From an uncultured Blautia sp. (lineage in GTDB: Bacteria > Bacillota > Clostridia > Lachnospirales > Lachnospiraceae), in contig NZ_CANTKB010000002.1 of the NCBI RefSeq assembly GCF_947654165.1, positions 158,770-222,769 on the forward strand: DNA of 64,000 nucleotides, read 5' to 3'. The position numbers and the translations under genes are program-made. The stretch's first letter is position 1, and every line of letters starts with the position of its first letter. Below are positions 54,234 to 61,648 of this stretch, piece after piece. The notes below the pieces were generated by a model that made no database searches, had not been told where the DNA came from, and saw nothing but the letters and a program-made list of their open reading frames with translations.

Positions 54234-55526
54234 ATGAAACAGGATATGATTGTTGTTCTGGATTTAGGAAGCACAGAAAATACCGTGCTTGCCAGAGAAA
54301 TCCGTGATTTAGGAGTGTACAGCGAGATTCAGCCACATGATATTACCGTGGAAGAACTGAAGAAACTTGACAATGTAAAAGGTATTATCTTAAACGGCGG
54401 TGAGAACCGTGTGGTAGATGGAGAAGAAGTTCAGGTAAGACCAGAACTGTATGACCTGGGTTACCCAATGATGTCTGTAGATTACCCACAGTCCAAATGT
54501 GAAAAACAGCTTCAGACACTTCCGGATCAGGAAACTTTAAAACATTTTGTATTTGACGAATGTAAAGCAGAAGCAAACTGGAATATGAAGAACTTCATTG
54601 CAGACCAGGTTGAATTAATCCGTAAACAGGTAGGAGACAGAAAAGTTCTTCTGGCTCTGTCCGGCGGTGTAGATTCTTCTGTTGTTGCTGCTATGCTGAT
54701 CAAAGCAATCGGACAGCAGTTAGTCTGCGTTCACGTAAACCATGGTCTGATGCGTAAAAATGAGTCTGAAGGTGTCGTGAAAGTGTTCCGTGACGAACTT
54801 CATGCAAATCTGGTTTATGTAGACGCGACAGAACGTTTCCTTGGAAAACTGGAAAATGTAGCTGATCCGGAAGAAAAGAGAAAGATCATCGGTGGCGAAT
54901 TCATTCGTGTATTCGAAGAAGAAGCAAGAAAACTGGAAGGAATCGACTTCCTGGGACAGGGAACCATTTATCCGGATATTATCGAGAGTGGTACAAAAAC
55001 AGCAAAATGCGTAAAATCCCACCACAATGTAGGCGGACTTCCTGAAGATTTACAGTTTGAACTGGTAGAACCACTGAAACAGTTGTTCAAAGACGAAGTT
55101 CGTGCCTGCGGTCTGGAACTTGGTCTTCCATACGAAATGGTTTACCGTCAACCATTCCCAGGTCCGGGACTTGGTGTAAGATGCCTTGGAGCGATTACCA
55201 GAGACAGACTGGAAGCACTTCGTGAATCCGATGCGATTCTTCGTGAGGAATTTGCAAAAGCAGGTCTGGATAAGAAAGTATGGCAGTATTTTACTGTAGT
55301 ACCGGATTTCAAGGCTGTTGGTGTCAGAGATAACGCAAGAAGCATGGGATATATGGTGGTAATCCGTGCAGTCAATACTATTGATGCCATGACGGCAACC
55401 ATTGAAAGAATCGATTATGATATCCTGGAAAGAATCTGTGCCCGAATTACAGCAGAGGTTCCAAGCGTCAGCAGAGTGTGCTATGAGATCACACCGAAGC
55501 CGGTGGCTACGATAGAGTTTGAATAA
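54234..55526 (+). CDS. guaA: GMP synthase with collapsed glutaminase domain
   Basis: 430 residues against about 510-525 in normal GuaA. The ATP-pyrophosphatase half is complete: LLALSGGVDSSVVAAML (P-loop), CVHVNHGLMRKNE, KSHHNVGGLPED, PFPGPGLGVRCLG and the dimer-domain end KPVATIEFE. The amidotransferase half starts normally (IVVLDLGSTENTVLAREIRD, GIILNGGENRV), but where GICYG should hold the nucleophile Cys it reads SVDYP. It then jumps to LKHFVFDECK, so roughly 80 residues including the His-Glu pair are absent. It should therefore use free ammonia or a separate glutaminase. The frame is continuous, with a good promoter and AAAAGGAGAGG site, so this looks functional, not broken. Its 3' end is the integration site of the mobile element. 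Confidence 0.9.
   Translation: MKQDMIVVLDLGSTENTVLAREIRDLGVYSEIQPHDITVEELKKLDNVKGIILNGGENRVVDGEEVQVRPELYDLGYPMMSVDYPQSKCEKQLQTLPDQETLKHFVFDECKAEANWNMKNFIADQVELIRKQVGDRKVLLALSGGVDSSVVAAMLIKAIGQQLVCVHVNHGLMRKNESEGVVKVFRDELHANLVYVDATERFLGKLENVADPEEKRKIIGGEFIRVFEEEARKLEGIDFLGQGTIYPDIIESGTKTAKCVKSHHNVGGLPEDLQFELVEPLKQLFKDEVRACGLELGLPYEMVYRQPFPGPGLGVRCLGAITRDRLEALRESDAILREEFAKAGLDKKVWQYFTVVPDFKAVGVRDNARSMGYMVVIRAVNTIDAMTATIERIDYDILERICARITAEVPSVSRVCYEITPKPVATIEFE
55515..55522 (+). other. Candidate att core at the guaA 3' end (left junction)
   Basis: GAGTTTGA, encoding the last Glu-Phe-Glu of GuaA. The same word, followed again by an in-frame stop after Glu-Phe-Glu, recurs at 63174-63181. Insertion between these sites would leave the GuaA C-terminus unchanged. 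Position inferred from sequence only. Confidence 0.6.
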
Positions 55527-55537
55527 ATTGAGAATCC

Positions 55538-55603
55538 GAAAAAGCCTAGTGTTTATGCGGGTTTGCGGCATTTCAAGAGGCCTTTTGATAACAAATTGAT
55601 AAC
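55538..55603 (+). repeat. Left-end subterminal repeat with GATAAC arm-type pair
   Basis: Starts GAAAAAGCCT (55538-55547) and continues TTTATGCGGG to GCGGCA at 55570; two GATAAC words follow at 55587 and 55598, 11 bases apart. The same layout is at 63198-63262, with GGCAAC in place of GATAAC. The paired words are candidate integrase arm sites. Confidence 0.65.
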
Positions 55604-55721
55604 AGTCATATAAATGCGATTATTCTCACTATCAAGTGGTTTGCAGGTAGCGGAATGATTTTCAAGCGGCTTGTATGACTGGTGTTCAGAGCCATACTCT
55701 GAATAAATCCATATTATTTAT

Positions 55722-55763
55722 AACGCCCTTAGCTGTGGGTAGTAACTCATAGCTAAGGGCGTT
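55722..55763. terminator. Hairpin after the HTH repressor gene
   Basis: A perfect 13-bp stem AACGCCCTTAGCT / AGCTAAGGGCGTT with a 16-base loop. It lies just beyond the stop of the minus-strand HTH gene. The rest of 55527-55778 holds the left-end repeat and no gene. Confidence 0.7.
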
Positions 55764-55778
55764 TTGTTGTCTTTATCT

Positions 55779-56300
55779 TTATTTGTCGGATTGGAGGTGG
55801 TCTTTGAAAGCGTCAACAAGAGCGTCGCTAAGTTCCTGCGAGGGAACTTTCGCCCAAAGTTGCGTGGTGTCATATTTCGGGTAGTAATAACGCCATCGGT
55901 CATATTCTTCTCTGCTGATTTCCTCGGAAGATAACTTGTCCGCCTGTTCTTTCCAAGCACAGAGCATTTTCAGTAGCTCGGCGGCGTCCTTGTTGACTTT
56001 TAAGCAGACCTCTCCGTCTGCTTCGCTGACGGTCAGACCGTAAATATCTTCAAGGGTAAATAAGGTGTGCATAAGTCCGATGTAGCTGTCAATGTCGGGA
56101 ACAGAGAGAGCCTGTGGGGAAACATCAAGCACCTGCGCCAATGCCGCCGTTAAGTCTGCTTTCGGTGTGCGTGTGCCTGTTTCGTACTGAGCCAAACGCA
56201 CATCAGCGGACTTTTCGGGAAAACCGACAGCCGTACCGAGATATTTCTGCGTCATACCACGCAGAAGCCTAAAAAAATGTATTCTTTCGCCAATAGCCAT
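55779..56300 (-). CDS. XRE-type HTH regulator of the mobile element
   Basis: 173 residues. An N-terminal Cro/CI-like HTH (MAIGERIHFFRLLRGMTQKY, then VRLAQYETGTRTPKADLTAAL) and a C-terminal domain of the clostridial element type (IDSYIGLMHTLFTLEDIYGL, then EISREEYDRWRYYYP). It is divergent from xis-int and probably represses the promoter at 56408. The gene at 63363 is a clear paralogue with the same two parts. AAGGAG lies ten bases before the start. Confidence 0.9.
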   Translation of the reverse strand: MAIGERIHFFRLLRGMTQKYLGTAVGFPEKSADVRLAQYETGTRTPKADLTAALAQVLDVSPQALSVPDIDSYIGLMHTLFTLEDIYGLTVSEADGEVCLKVNKDAAELLKMLCAWKEQADKLSSEEISREEYDRWRYYYPKYDTTQLWAKVPSQELSDALVDAFKDHLQSDK

Positions 56301-56407
56301 AGTGTTTCACTCCTTGCCTTATGTATCTGCAAGTAGTATAGCATATAAGTTTAGGAATTGTCAAGAGAAAATGAAACAAAAAAGTTTAATATTTTCTTGA
56401 AAGCCAC

Positions 56408-56461
56408 TTGACAAAAGCAAATATGCTTAGTATAATTAAAGGGCATTAAGCAAATGCGCTT
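56408..56461 (+). promoter_or_regulatory. Consensus promoter of xis-int with twin operators
   Basis: TTGACA at 56408-56413, 17-bp spacer, TATAAT at 56431-56436: a perfect sigma-70 promoter. Two palindromes AAGC-N6-GCTT lie at 56415-56428 (inside the spacer) and 56448-56461 (around the start point), 33 bases apart. They are good candidates for repression by the divergent HTH protein. The rest of the 319-base gap 56301-56619 is the leader of the xis gene. Confidence 0.8.
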
Positions 56462-56619
56462 AATAAATGCAACTGAATGACCGTCTGAATGGGATATGTC
56501 TTTGCAAGGACTTTCCGAAAAGGAAACGAGCGAAGCAACGCCGCTGAAATGGGGCAGGCACAGAAAAACGACATTCGGGTAAAACGGCAACTTGAAAATT
56601 TAATGAAAGGACTGATGAT

Positions 56620-56808
56620 ATGGAAAACAAATTCATTCGTGCCGATGATGTGGCACAGGAACTAAGCGTATCAAAGCCCTATGCCTATAAGCTCATCAGA
56701 AAGCTGAACGAGGAACTGAAAGCACAGGGATTTATTACGATTGCAGGGCGTGTAAACCGCCAGTATTTTTATGAAAGGCTCTACGGAGCAGGAAAGGAGA
56801 GTAAATAA
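56620..56808 (+). CDS. Excisionase-like small HTH protein
   Basis: 62 residues. A winged-helix/MerR-like reading head: FIRADDVAQELSVSKPYAYK then LIRKLNEELKAQGFITIAGR. Small proteins like this sit just before tyrosine integrases in clostridial mobilizable elements and direct excision. Stop and integrase start overlap by one base (TAATG), so the pair is coupled. AAAGGA precedes the start. Confidence 0.8.
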   Translation: MENKFIRADDVAQELSVSKPYAYKLIRKLNEELKAQGFITIAGRVNRQYFYERLYGAGKESK

Positions 56809-57887
56809 TGCCAGTATTCAAAAATGAGGACAACGGCACTTGGTATGTAATGGCGAGATATGTGAACTGGAAAGGCGAACGCAAGCAGAAATGCAAGCGG
56901 GGTTTCGCCACAAAGAAAGAAGCGCAGGAATGGGAGCGAATGTTTCAGTTACAAAACTCGTCTGACCTTGATATGAGTTTTGAAGCCTTTACGGAACTGT
57001 ATATTAACGATGTGAAAAACCGTCTGAAGGAAAATACTTGGCTGACAAAGGAGCATATCATTCGCACGAAGATACTGCCCTACTTTGGCAAACTGAAAAT
57101 CAGCGAGATTTCCACAAAAGAGATTATCACTTGGCAGAATGAAATGCTTGCTTACCGTGACGAGAAGAAAAAACCGTATTCACAAACCTATCTGAAAACG
57201 CTGCACAATCAGTTGTCAGCCATATTCAATCACGCTGTACGCTATTATGAATTGCGGTCAAATCCTGCGGCAAAGGTGGGAAATATGGGAAGCGAGGAAC
57301 ACAAGGAAATGCTGTTCTGGACGAGAGAAGAATATAAGAAATTTGCCGATGAGATGATGGATAAGCCAGTTTCCTTTTACGCCTTTGAAATGCTGTATTG
57401 GTGCGGTATCCGTGAAGGCGAATTATTAGCCTTGACCGCCTCCGATTTTGATTTTGACAAGGGAACGGTAACGATTAGTAAATCCTATCAGCGTTTACAC
57501 GGAGAAGATGTGATTACTACACCGAAAACAAAAAAGAGCAACCGAATAATCAAAATGCCGCAGTTTCTCTGTGAGGAAATACAGGAATATATCGGTATGC
57601 TTTACGGTCTGAAAAAGAAAGACCGCATTTTCACGGTAACAAAAAGCTATCTTCATCACGAGATGGACAGAGGGGCGAAAGCCGCAGGCGTGAAGCGTAT
57701 CCGCATTCACGACTTGAGACACAGCCATATCAGTTTACTGATTGATATGGGATTTTCGGCGGTGGCGATTGCAGACCGTGTAGGACATGAAAGTATTGAA
57801 ATCACTTATCAGTACGCCCACCTGTTCCCGTCCAAACAGACGGAAATGGCAGAGCGATTAGACGATTTAGGGAAAGGAGATTTTTAA
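56808..57887 (+). CDS. int: Tyrosine recombinase / integrase of the element
   Basis: 359 residues. An N-terminal arm-binding domain (NGTWYVMARYVNWKGERKQK), a SAM-like core-binding domain (about 65-160), then the catalytic domain. Active residues are visible: Arg in YWCGIREGELLAL, His-x-x-Arg in IHDLRHSHISLL, His in VGHESIEITYQYAHL and the nucleophile Tyr in the same stretch (YAHL). It would recombine the GAGTTTGA cores at guaA. Complete, no frameshift. Confidence 0.95.
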   Translation: MPVFKNEDNGTWYVMARYVNWKGERKQKCKRGFATKKEAQEWERMFQLQNSSDLDMSFEAFTELYINDVKNRLKENTWLTKEHIIRTKILPYFGKLKISEISTKEIITWQNEMLAYRDEKKKPYSQTYLKTLHNQLSAIFNHAVRYYELRSNPAAKVGNMGSEEHKEMLFWTREEYKKFADEMMDKPVSFYAFEMLYWCGIREGELLALTASDFDFDKGTVTISKSYQRLHGEDVITTPKTKKSNRIIKMPQFLCEEIQEYIGMLYGLKKKDRIFTVTKSYLHHEMDRGAKAAGVKRIRIHDLRHSHISLLIDMGFSAVAIADRVGHESIEITYQYAHLFPSKQTEMAERLDDLGKGDF

Positions 57888-57888
57888 T

Positions 57889-58224
57889 ATGTCAGCGAAA
57901 AACAGGGACAACAAAAACCGTTGGAGAAATATCACGGTAGGGTTTCGGGTATCGCCCGAAGAAAGCGAGCAGATAGACAGGGCAGTACGACTTTCGGGGC
58001 TTACCAAGCAGGACTATATCACAAGACGGCTCTTATGCCAAGATGTGGTTGTGCAGGGCAATCCGAGAGTGTATAAGGCACTCCGTAATGAGCTTGCTGC
58101 CGTCCTTGCGGAATTACAGAGGATTGAAGCAGGAAACGGTATTGATGATGAATTGCTTGACACAATCGAATTGATTGCCGTTATTCTCGGCGGGCTGAAA
58201 GGAGAAGATGGGAATGGAGAATAA
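57889..58224 (+). CDS. MobC-like ribbon-helix-helix mobilisation protein
   Basis: 111 residues. The N-terminal part ITVGFRVSPEESEQIDRAVR then LSGLTKQDYITRRLL is typical of RHH relaxosome accessory proteins. The C-terminal half is helical and acidic (ALRNELAAVLAELQRIEAG). It begins one base after the integrase stop. It probably binds oriT together with the MobV relaxase. Confidence 0.7.
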   Translation: MSAKNRDNKNRWRNITVGFRVSPEESEQIDRAVRLSGLTKQDYITRRLLCQDVVVQGNPRVYKALRNELAAVLAELQRIEAGNGIDDELLDTIELIAVILGGLKGEDGNGE

Positions 58225-59302
58225 AAAAGAAATGACTGCCCTTGATGTATCTGCGGCAACAGATACGGAGCAGCCAATTTCAAAATGTACTGACAATAGT
58301 ATATCCGAAAAAGCAGGAAAAATCAACGACCTTGAAACAATTTCTATGACAGAGCTTTACGACACCGTATATCCAAGCAAGCCGCCGCTGATTGACGGCT
58401 TGCTCTATACTGGCACTTATCTCTTTGTCGGTGCGCCGAAGCTCGGCAAAAGTTACCTGATGGCGCAGCTTGCCTATCATATCAGCACAGGCACACCGCT
58501 ATGGGATTATACCGTCCGAAAAGGAACGGTGCTGTATCTTGCTCTTGAAGATGATTACCGACGCTTGCAGGAACGGCTATACCGAATGTTCGGAACAGAC
58601 AGCACAGACAATCTTTTCTTCTCTGTTTCAGCCGACAGTCTCGGTAATGGATTGGACGCTCAGTTACAGCGGTTTATGCAGGAACACACCGATACAAGCC
58701 TGATTATCATTGACACGCTCCAAAAGGTCAGAGAAGTCGGCGGGGATAATTACAGCTACGCAAACGATTATGAAATCATCACACGGCTGAAACAGTTTGC
58801 CGATAAGTACGGCATTTGTATTCTGCTTGTTCATCACACGAGGAAGCAAACAGCGGATGATAAATTTAATATGATTTCGGGAACGACAGGCTTGCTCGGT
58901 GCGGCGGATGGGGCGTTTCTTCTGCAAAAAGAGAAACGCACAAGCAACGCCGCCACGCTTGAAGTATCGGGCAGAGATCAGCAAGACCAAAAGCTGTACC
59001 TCAATCGCAATACCGAAACTTTGCTGTGGGAGCTGGAACGGACAGAAACGGAGCTTTGGAAAGAACCGCCCGAACCTTTGCTTGAAAAGATAGCGCAATT
59101 GCTTTCTTCGGGCAGTAATGAATGGACGGGGACGCCTACGGAGCTTTGCTCTATTCTTCAGCTTGATATTCAGCCTAACGCTCTCACACGAAAGCTGAAT
59201 ATCAATGCGGGGCGTTTGCTAAATGAGTATAAGATTTTCTATGAGAACAGCCGCAGTCGAAGTGAGCGAAAAGTAAAGCTATCCCGATTGGAGCAGGCGT
59301 GA
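58208..59302 (+). CDS. RepA-like AAA ATPase/helicase
   Basis: 364 residues. A RecA-type ATPase of the AAA_25/RepA group: Walker A FVGAPKLGKSYLMAQLAYH near residue 77, TVLYLALEDDYRRLQERLYR, Walker B SLIIIDTLQKV near 155, and ILLVHHTRKQ. C-terminal winged-helix-like part (WTGTPTELCSILQLDIQP). Such proteins drive replication of mobilizable elements after excision. It overlaps the previous gene by 17 bases; an ATG six bases in (58214) has better spacing from AAAGGAGA. Confidence 0.85.
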   Translation: MGMENKKEMTALDVSAATDTEQPISKCTDNSISEKAGKINDLETISMTELYDTVYPSKPPLIDGLLYTGTYLFVGAPKLGKSYLMAQLAYHISTGTPLWDYTVRKGTVLYLALEDDYRRLQERLYRMFGTDSTDNLFFSVSADSLGNGLDAQLQRFMQEHTDTSLIIIDTLQKVREVGGDNYSYANDYEIITRLKQFADKYGICILLVHHTRKQTADDKFNMISGTTGLLGAADGAFLLQKEKRTSNAATLEVSGRDQQDQKLYLNRNTETLLWELERTETELWKEPPEPLLEKIAQLLSSGSNEWTGTPTELCSILQLDIQPNALTRKLNINAGRLLNEYKIFYENSRSRSERKVKLSRLEQA

Positions 59303-59308
59303 CGATAT

Positions 59309-59381
59309 GTGACGGTGTGACGATGATTTTAGGGGCGGGTGCGGTATCAAAAATACCGTCACCATCGTCACACACCGTCAC
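59309..59381. repeat. GTGACGG inverted repeat after the RepA-like gene
   Basis: GTGACGGTGTGACGATG (59309-59325) faces CATCGTCACACACCGTCAC (59363-59381), with an inner hairpin CGGTAT / ATACCG. It contains several GTGACG words and could be a replication origin or part of the transfer origin. Confidence 0.55.
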
Positions 59382-59400
59382 AAAAGTTTAGACGGGGTTG

Positions 59401-59522
59401 TAAGGGTGTCCTTTTCAAAGGACAGCCCTTACCTCTCGGAGAGCGCAAAACCTGCTTGCAGGTTGCATTTTTGTTGGCGAAGCTGACAAAAGTGCTTTTG
59501 CGTTACTCTTGGCAAGAGTAAC
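59401..59522. other. Hairpin cluster just upstream of the relaxase: candidate oriT
   Basis: Three hairpins in 120 bases: TAAGGG..CCCTTA with TCCTTT/AAAGGA (59401-59431), AACCTGC/GCAGGTT (59449-59464) and GTTACTCTT/AAGAGTAAC (59502-59522). MobV relaxases normally nick a site directly ahead of their own gene, which begins at 59557. Confidence 0.55.
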
Positions 59523-59556
59523 AGAACCACTAACCGAAAAGAAAGGGCGTGATAAA

Positions 59557-60726
59557 ATGCAAAGAACAATTAGTGCAATGGTCGGAAAGGGCTCGATCAA
59601 TCACAACAGCCGAAAGTTTACAGCAGAGAATGTTGCTCCAGAGCGCACCCACTTGAATATAGATTATTGCAATGAGAACATCGAAAAAGTATATCACAAA
59701 CTATTTGATGAAGCTCTGAAACGATACAATGATAAGCAGACAAGGGCAGACCGAAAGATAGAAAACTATTACGACAAAATCCGTACAGGCAAACAGGAAA
59801 AGCCGTTTCACGAACTGATTTTACAGATTGGCGATAAAGATAATATGAGTGCAGAAAGCGAAAACGGACAGCTTGCAAAGCAGATTTTGGATGAGTATTA
59901 CAAGGGTTTTCGAGAGAGAAATCCAAACTTATATGTGTTCTCTGTTCATCTGCATATGGATGAAGCAACACCGCATATTCACATTGACTTTGTACCGTTT
60001 ACAACAGGTAGCAAGCGAGGTTTAGATACAAGAGTGTCGCTAAAACAGGCTCTTGTGGCGCAGGGATTTAAGGGCGGTACTCGTGGCGATACGGAATGGT
60101 CGCAATGGGTACTTTCTGAAAAAGAACAGCTTGCCGCCGTTATGGAACGGTACGGAATTGAGTGGGAGCAGAAAGGCACACACGATAAGCATTTGTCCGT
60201 TCTTGATTACAAAAAGCAGGAACGGGAAAAAGAAATATCGGCTCTTGACAGTCAGATTGCCGAGAAAACCGATGTGGTGAAATCTCTTTCAGACCGAGTG
60301 CAGAATTTTGATGACGGTATTGAGCGATTGCAGGCAATAAGCGATAGCTTAGATACTGCACCTGAATATAATCTACCCGAACCATCGGGGTTAATGACAG
60401 CCAAAACCTATAAAACAAAGTTCGCCGAGCCGCTTATCAAGAGGTTAAAATCGCTTATTAAAACCGTATTTGCCCGATGTTTTGAAGCGTGGGACAGTTA
60501 TCACAGGCTGAACGCAACAAACGCAAGTCTGTATCGTGAAAACCAAGTGTTGAGCAGAAAAAACAGCAGTCTTAACGCTGAAAATGCTGAACTGAAGGAG
60601 CAAAACAGGGATTATAAACTACTCCGTAAGGTATTCGGCAGCAAGCAAATTGATGGACTTTTAGAGCAAGCCAAACAGTCTAAACAGCATGATAAACGCT
60701 TTAGAGATAATCAAAATGAAAGGTAG
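59557..60726 (+). CDS. MobV family relaxase (Pre/Mob plasmid recombination enzyme)
   Basis: About 389 residues. The N-terminal relaxase domain has SAMVGKGSINHNSRKF, an HLNIDYCNEN stretch and the metal motif HLHMDEATPHIHIDFVPF near residue 135. The C-terminal half is coiled coil (REKEISALDSQIAEKTDVVK and ASLYRENQVLSRKNSSLNAE). It nicks oriT and leads the DNA strand to the recipient. I place the start at ATG 59557 with AAAGGG nine bases ahead; the frame extends back to a TTG at 59509 inside a hairpin. Confidence 0.93.
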   Translation: MQRTISAMVGKGSINHNSRKFTAENVAPERTHLNIDYCNENIEKVYHKLFDEALKRYNDKQTRADRKIENYYDKIRTGKQEKPFHELILQIGDKDNMSAESENGQLAKQILDEYYKGFRERNPNLYVFSVHLHMDEATPHIHIDFVPFTTGSKRGLDTRVSLKQALVAQGFKGGTRGDTEWSQWVLSEKEQLAAVMERYGIEWEQKGTHDKHLSVLDYKKQEREKEISALDSQIAEKTDVVKSLSDRVQNFDDGIERLQAISDSLDTAPEYNLPEPSGLMTAKTYKTKFAEPLIKRLKSLIKTVFARCFEAWDSYHRLNATNASLYRENQVLSRKNSSLNAENAELKEQNRDYKLLRKVFGSKQIDGLLEQAKQSKQHDKRFRDNQNER

Positions 60727-60735
60727 GAATACACA

Positions 60736-61110
60736 ATGACAAAGACGATTTTTGAAGAAATGGGCGGCACTTATATACGGGTTGGAGATTATTTTCTCCC
60801 CGATTTGAAACTACCCGAAACAGAAACACAATCTATCGGCATATGGGGACAGCGGCATAAACGCTACTTGAAAGAGCATAAACGGCTGTTTTATTCTAAT
60901 TTGTTGACAAGCGGAAAACTGAACAGTTACCTTGCTGATATTGACCGACAGGCAGAGGAAATGTTTTCTCGGCTGGTAAAACAGATGGCAGAATGTGAGG
61001 GTGTGACAGAACAGCTAAAGGCAGAAAATCAGCTTGAATGGGTCGGGAAAATGAATAATATTCGTAGCAGAGCAGTAGAGATTATAGATGTAGAATTGAT
61101 TTGTGTTTAG
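60736..61110 (+). CDS. tnpV: TnpV family transposon-encoded protein
   Basis: 124 residues, the full length of the TnpV family: IFEEMGGTYIRVGDYFLPDL, then IGIWGQRHKRYLKEHKRLFY, NLLTSGKLNSYLADIDRQAE and VTEQLKAENQLEWVGKMNNI. TnpV is found in Tn4451-like and many clostridial mobile units; its function is not known. It is ten bases after the relaxase. Confidence 0.92.
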   Translation: MTKTIFEEMGGTYIRVGDYFLPDLKLPETETQSIGIWGQRHKRYLKEHKRLFYSNLLTSGKLNSYLADIDRQAEEMFSRLVKQMAECEGVTEQLKAENQLEWVGKMNNIRSRAVEIIDVELICV

Positions 61111-61144
61111 GAGGACAAAGCGGCAGATATAATGTTAAAAGTAG

Positions 61145-61173
61145 TTGCGTGCGCACGCATATTGATGTATAAT
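61145..61173 (+). promoter_or_regulatory. Promoter of the MarR-MATE cargo with palindromic operator
   Basis: TTGCGT at 61145-61150, 17-bp spacer, TATAAT at 61168-61173. A perfect 14-bp palindrome TGCGTGCGCACGCA (61146-61159) overlaps the -35 box and is a candidate MarR binding site. Confidence 0.7.
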
Positions 61174-61198
61174 ACGTTCTGATTGGAGGTATATATCT

Positions 61199-61648
61199 AT
61201 GCAACTATTAAAATGGCTTTCCGTAACAGACCGATTTTACAAAATCTATTTGGACAAGCAACTTGCCCCTTATGGAATCAACAACAGTCAATATATGTTC
61301 TTAATCAAAATCTGTCGTTCGCCCGGTATTCTACAAGATTCTTTGTTGAATATGTTCTATGTTCATCCAAGCAATATTGTACGGACAGTTGCGACATTGG
61401 AAAAGCAGGGAATGATTACACGTTCTCCCAATGATAAGGATAAGCGGACATGTAAATTGTATCCTACAGAAAGAGCATTGTCTATTATTGACGAGATACA
61501 GATGATATGCGAAAAGACAGAAGCTCTTTTATTGCAGGGTATGAGCGAATCCGAGCAGAACCTTTTTATGGATTTCTTAATACAGGCGGGCAGAAATATC
61601 ACATCGGAACTCCATATAGAGAGAAAGGGGGAGGAGTTCAATGACTGA
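61199..61648 (+). CDS. MarR family transcriptional regulator (cargo)
   Basis: 149 residues. MarR winged helix: GILQDSLLNMFYVHPSNIVR then TVATLEKQGMITRSPNDKDK (wing with the usual D-x-R/K pattern). GGAGG lies nine bases ahead of the start. Its stop overlaps the MATE start by eight bases, so the two are coupled. It likely represses the pair through the palindrome in the promoter and releases it on binding a drug. Confidence 0.93.
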   Translation: MQLLKWLSVTDRFYKIYLDKQLAPYGINNSQYMFLIKICRSPGILQDSLLNMFYVHPSNIVRTVATLEKQGMITRSPNDKDKRTCKLYPTERALSIIDEIQMICEKTEALLLQGMSESEQNLFMDFLIQAGRNITSELHIERKGEEFND

